From positions 62,001-126,000 of the forward strand of contig NZ_JANZNR010000006.1 of assembly GCF_025153525.1 (NCBI RefSeq): 64,000 nucleotides of DNA, written 5' to 3'. Below, in pieces: positions 62,679 through 64,000 of the stretch; the stretch's first letter is position 1, and every line of letters begins with the position of its first letter. The notes below the pieces were generated by a model. The model was not told where the DNA came from. It did no database searches and saw nothing but the letters and a program-made list of their open reading frames with translations. This DNA comes from Psychroserpens sp. SPM9. GTDB taxonomy: Bacteria > Bacteroidota > Bacteroidia > Flavobacteriales > Flavobacteriaceae. The position numbers and the translations under genes are program-made.

Positions 62679-63311
62679 ATGATTCGAAACTTTCTAACAC
62701 TGCTTATTATCCTAACTTTAATTGGTTGTAAAAACGATAAGCAAACTCCTCAAGAGCCAATATCTCAAGATCACTCACATGAATTAGTTGCACTCATGCA
62801 AGGCTCTTTTGATTCAGAAATACAATCGCAGGTTGACTCTACCTATTTCAATATCTCATTACATATGTATCCGATATGGAAAGACAAAGGAAATTTCTTA
62901 TATGTGGAACAAGCTTTGAGTTCTAAGCAAGAGCAACCCTACCGACAGCGTATTTACGAAATCACCCGATTAAATGACAGCATGTATAACTCGGCAGCAT
63001 ATACTATTGAAAATGATTCGCTTTGGATTGGTAAGTGGAAAACACCAGAAGCTTTTCAAGAACTTACTTTAGATCAGATTTCTAAAAAAGAAGGTTGTGA
63101 AGTCTTACTCAAGCGACTCGACGCAGATTATTTTAAAGGCGAAACAGGGGAAAAAACTTGTGAAAGCACACTCTATGGTGCTGCTTATGCGACAAGCGAA
63201 GTAGAGATTATGGAAGATAAAATCATTTCATGGGATCGTGGCTTTGACGCTAAGGGTGAACATGTTTGGGGCGCCGAAAAAGGTGGTTATATTTTCAATA
63301 AACTAGATTAA
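62679..63311 (+). CDS. CpcT/CpeT-like lipoprotein
   Basis: 210 residues. Lipobox LIGC with Cys17 (MIRNFLTLLIILTLIGCKND). The mature part follows the CpcT/CpeT chromophore-lyase fold: ELVALMQGSFDSEIQSQ, LHMYPIWKDKGNFLYVEQALSSKQEQPYRQRIYEI, CEVLLKR, GEKTCESTLYGAAYATSEVEIMEDKIISWDRGFDAKGEHVWGAEKGGYIF. In cyanobacteria this family attaches bilins to phycobiliproteins. A membrane-anchored copy in a flavobacterium must have another, unknown, ligand. A TATCTTTC box lies upstream. Confidence 0.82.
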   Translation: MIRNFLTLLIILTLIGCKNDKQTPQEPISQDHSHELVALMQGSFDSEIQSQVDSTYFNISLHMYPIWKDKGNFLYVEQALSSKQEQPYRQRIYEITRLNDSMYNSAAYTIENDSLWIGKWKTPEAFQELTLDQISKKEGCEVLLKRLDADYFKGETGEKTCESTLYGAAYATSEVEIMEDKIISWDRGFDAKGEHVWGAEKGGYIFNKLD

Positions 63312-63360
63312 AATTACAAAGCAAAAACAGACTGTTTAGAATGCCTTCATTTAGTATTAA

Positions 63361-63448
63361 CGTCATGCTGAACTTGTTTCAGCATCACATTACTATTTGA
63401 CATTCCATAAATTGTTAAATGAGACTCTGAAACAAGTTCAGGGTGACG
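63361..63448. repeat. Inverted repeat, REP-like, between convergent genes
   Basis: Left arm CGTCATGCTGAACTTGTTTC.. (63361-63382) and right arm ending ..AAGTTCAGGGTGACG (63427-63448) are inverted with 20 of 22 bases matching, around a 44-nt AT-rich loop. From memory, nearly the same palindromic element recurs through many Bacteroidota genomes. It lies between convergent genes and may act as a bidirectional terminator or be a mobile, MITE-like relic. Confidence 0.75.
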
Positions 63449-63510
63449 ATTTAATGATGTTGAATATGAATCTCTTCTGAAAAAATGCAAGCTAAAACTT
63501 AGTTAAGCGG

Positions 63511-64000
63511 CTAGTTTTTAGGTAAAAACACTTCAGCCATCATACAGCGAGCGCTTCCGCCTCCACAGGTTTCAATTGTTTCTAATGAACTGGATACTAT
63601 CGGACAAAAACTTTCGATTGTCGCAATTTGCTTTGGTGTTAGACTGTCATGAGCCGCTTTGCTCATCACCAGATAGCGCTGCCCATTATGACCTTGAACC
63701 TGAAGCATATTTCCTGCGAAATGATGCATCTGACTTTCGGTAATCTCAATTATGGTTTTACCATCAGATTTTAAATTTTTAATGACATGCTTCCGCTCTT
63801 TTTTATCATCAATACTATCCAAACAAATAACCGAAAACTCTTCAGCTAAACACATCATAACATTGGTATGGTAGATAGGCAAGCGTTTGCCGTCAACTGT
63901 TTGATTGGCAGTAAAAATTATAGGTGTATACTCAAAATCTTCACAAAATTCAATAAATAAATCTTCATCAGCTCTAGGCGATAAAGCGCAATAGGCTTTT
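63511..64000 (-). CDS. ctlX: CtlX-type citrulline/arginine-deiminase-like hydrolase, 5'-truncated by window
   Basis: The - strand frame stays open to the window edge (AYCALSPRADEDLF...FTANQTVDGKRLPIYHTNVMM), so the N-terminus lies beyond base 64000; the TTG at 63882 is internal. The visible 160 or so residues carry a catalytic His in YHTNVMM and the catalytic Cys in GGGSARCMMAEVFLP of the amidinotransferase (pentein) fold. By family this is the CtlX citrulline-utilisation hydrolase; arginine-deiminase relatives share the fold. Confidence in the exact subfamily is moderate because half the protein is missing. Confidence 0.82.
   Translation of the reverse strand, partial: KAYCALSPRADEDLFIEFCEDFEYTPIIFTANQTVDGKRLPIYHTNVMMCLAEEFSVICLDSIDDKKERKHVIKNLKSDGKTIIEITESQMHHFAGNMLQVQGHNGQRYLVMSKAAHDSLTPKQIATIESFCPIVSSSLETIETCGGGSARCMMAEVFLPKN

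Overview
The window is about 64 kb of AT-rich chromosome from a member of the Bacteroidota, almost certainly a marine-type Flavobacteriaceae; the genus cannot be fixed from sequence alone. Support comes from many signal peptides ending in Q, both kinds of type IX secretion (T9SS) C-terminal sorting domain, promoters with the Bacteroidota -33 TTG / -7 TAnnTTTG architecture, bacillithiol synthesis (bshC), TPR-LuxR and TPR-histidine kinase regulators, and very tight gene packing. No tRNA, rRNA, CRISPR array, transposase, integrase or prophage was seen. Both end genes are cut by the window.

Layout. (a) 1-11.5 kb, + strand: four consecutive T9SS type B secreted proteins (two with a choice-of-anchor L domain) sharing a module of about 90 residues that opens with a CDxDxDG acidic loop. 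(b) 11.7-20.9 kb: uvrB with a SRPBCC gene, a TerB-like gene, a serine esterase, a DUF1456 gene, two secreted unknowns, sucC, and a stand-alone ACT-domain gene divergent from lysA. (c) 20.9-27.2 kb, - strand: a five-gene run of envelope proteins (M28 peptidase, DinB-like, VOC, carboxypeptidase-regulatory-like, MG2/plug-like). (d) 27.3-33.4 kb, - strand: a six-gene operon of ABC ATPase, ABC permease, MscS channel, outer-membrane barrel, NtrC-type response regulator without a DNA-binding domain, and PPK2 polyphosphate kinase. (e) 33.7-36.2 kb: grpE-dnaJ facing a YceI lipoprotein, with well-formed divergent promoters. (f) 36.3-41.0 kb, - strand: guaA, a LysM protein, OsmC, DUF922 protease and DUF3820. 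(g) 41.2-46.4 kb: a membrane-anchored TPR-LuxR regulator convergent with a three-gene surface operon. (h) 46.5-51.6 kb: bshC, an M14 carboxypeptidase and an LpxR-like protein. (i) 51.7-57.7 kb: a 1,997-residue repetitive beta-helix T9SS protein. (j) 57.9-64 kb: argS, a second VOC gene, a TPR histidine kinase, a CpcT/CpeT-like lipoprotein, a dispersed-type inverted repeat, and a ctlX-type hydrolase cut by the window end.

The most interesting signals are regulatory. A TACCCC/TTTTG element lies 35-65 nt before three start codons: the TPR-LuxR regulator, the surface operon convergent with it, and the giant beta-helix gene. This suggests an autoregulated local circuit for surface proteins. A second pair of shared elements (a 20-mer with 17/20 identity, and an inverted 11-mer) lies upstream of the esterase and the TPR histidine kinase. 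These links are inferred from sequence and have not been tested.
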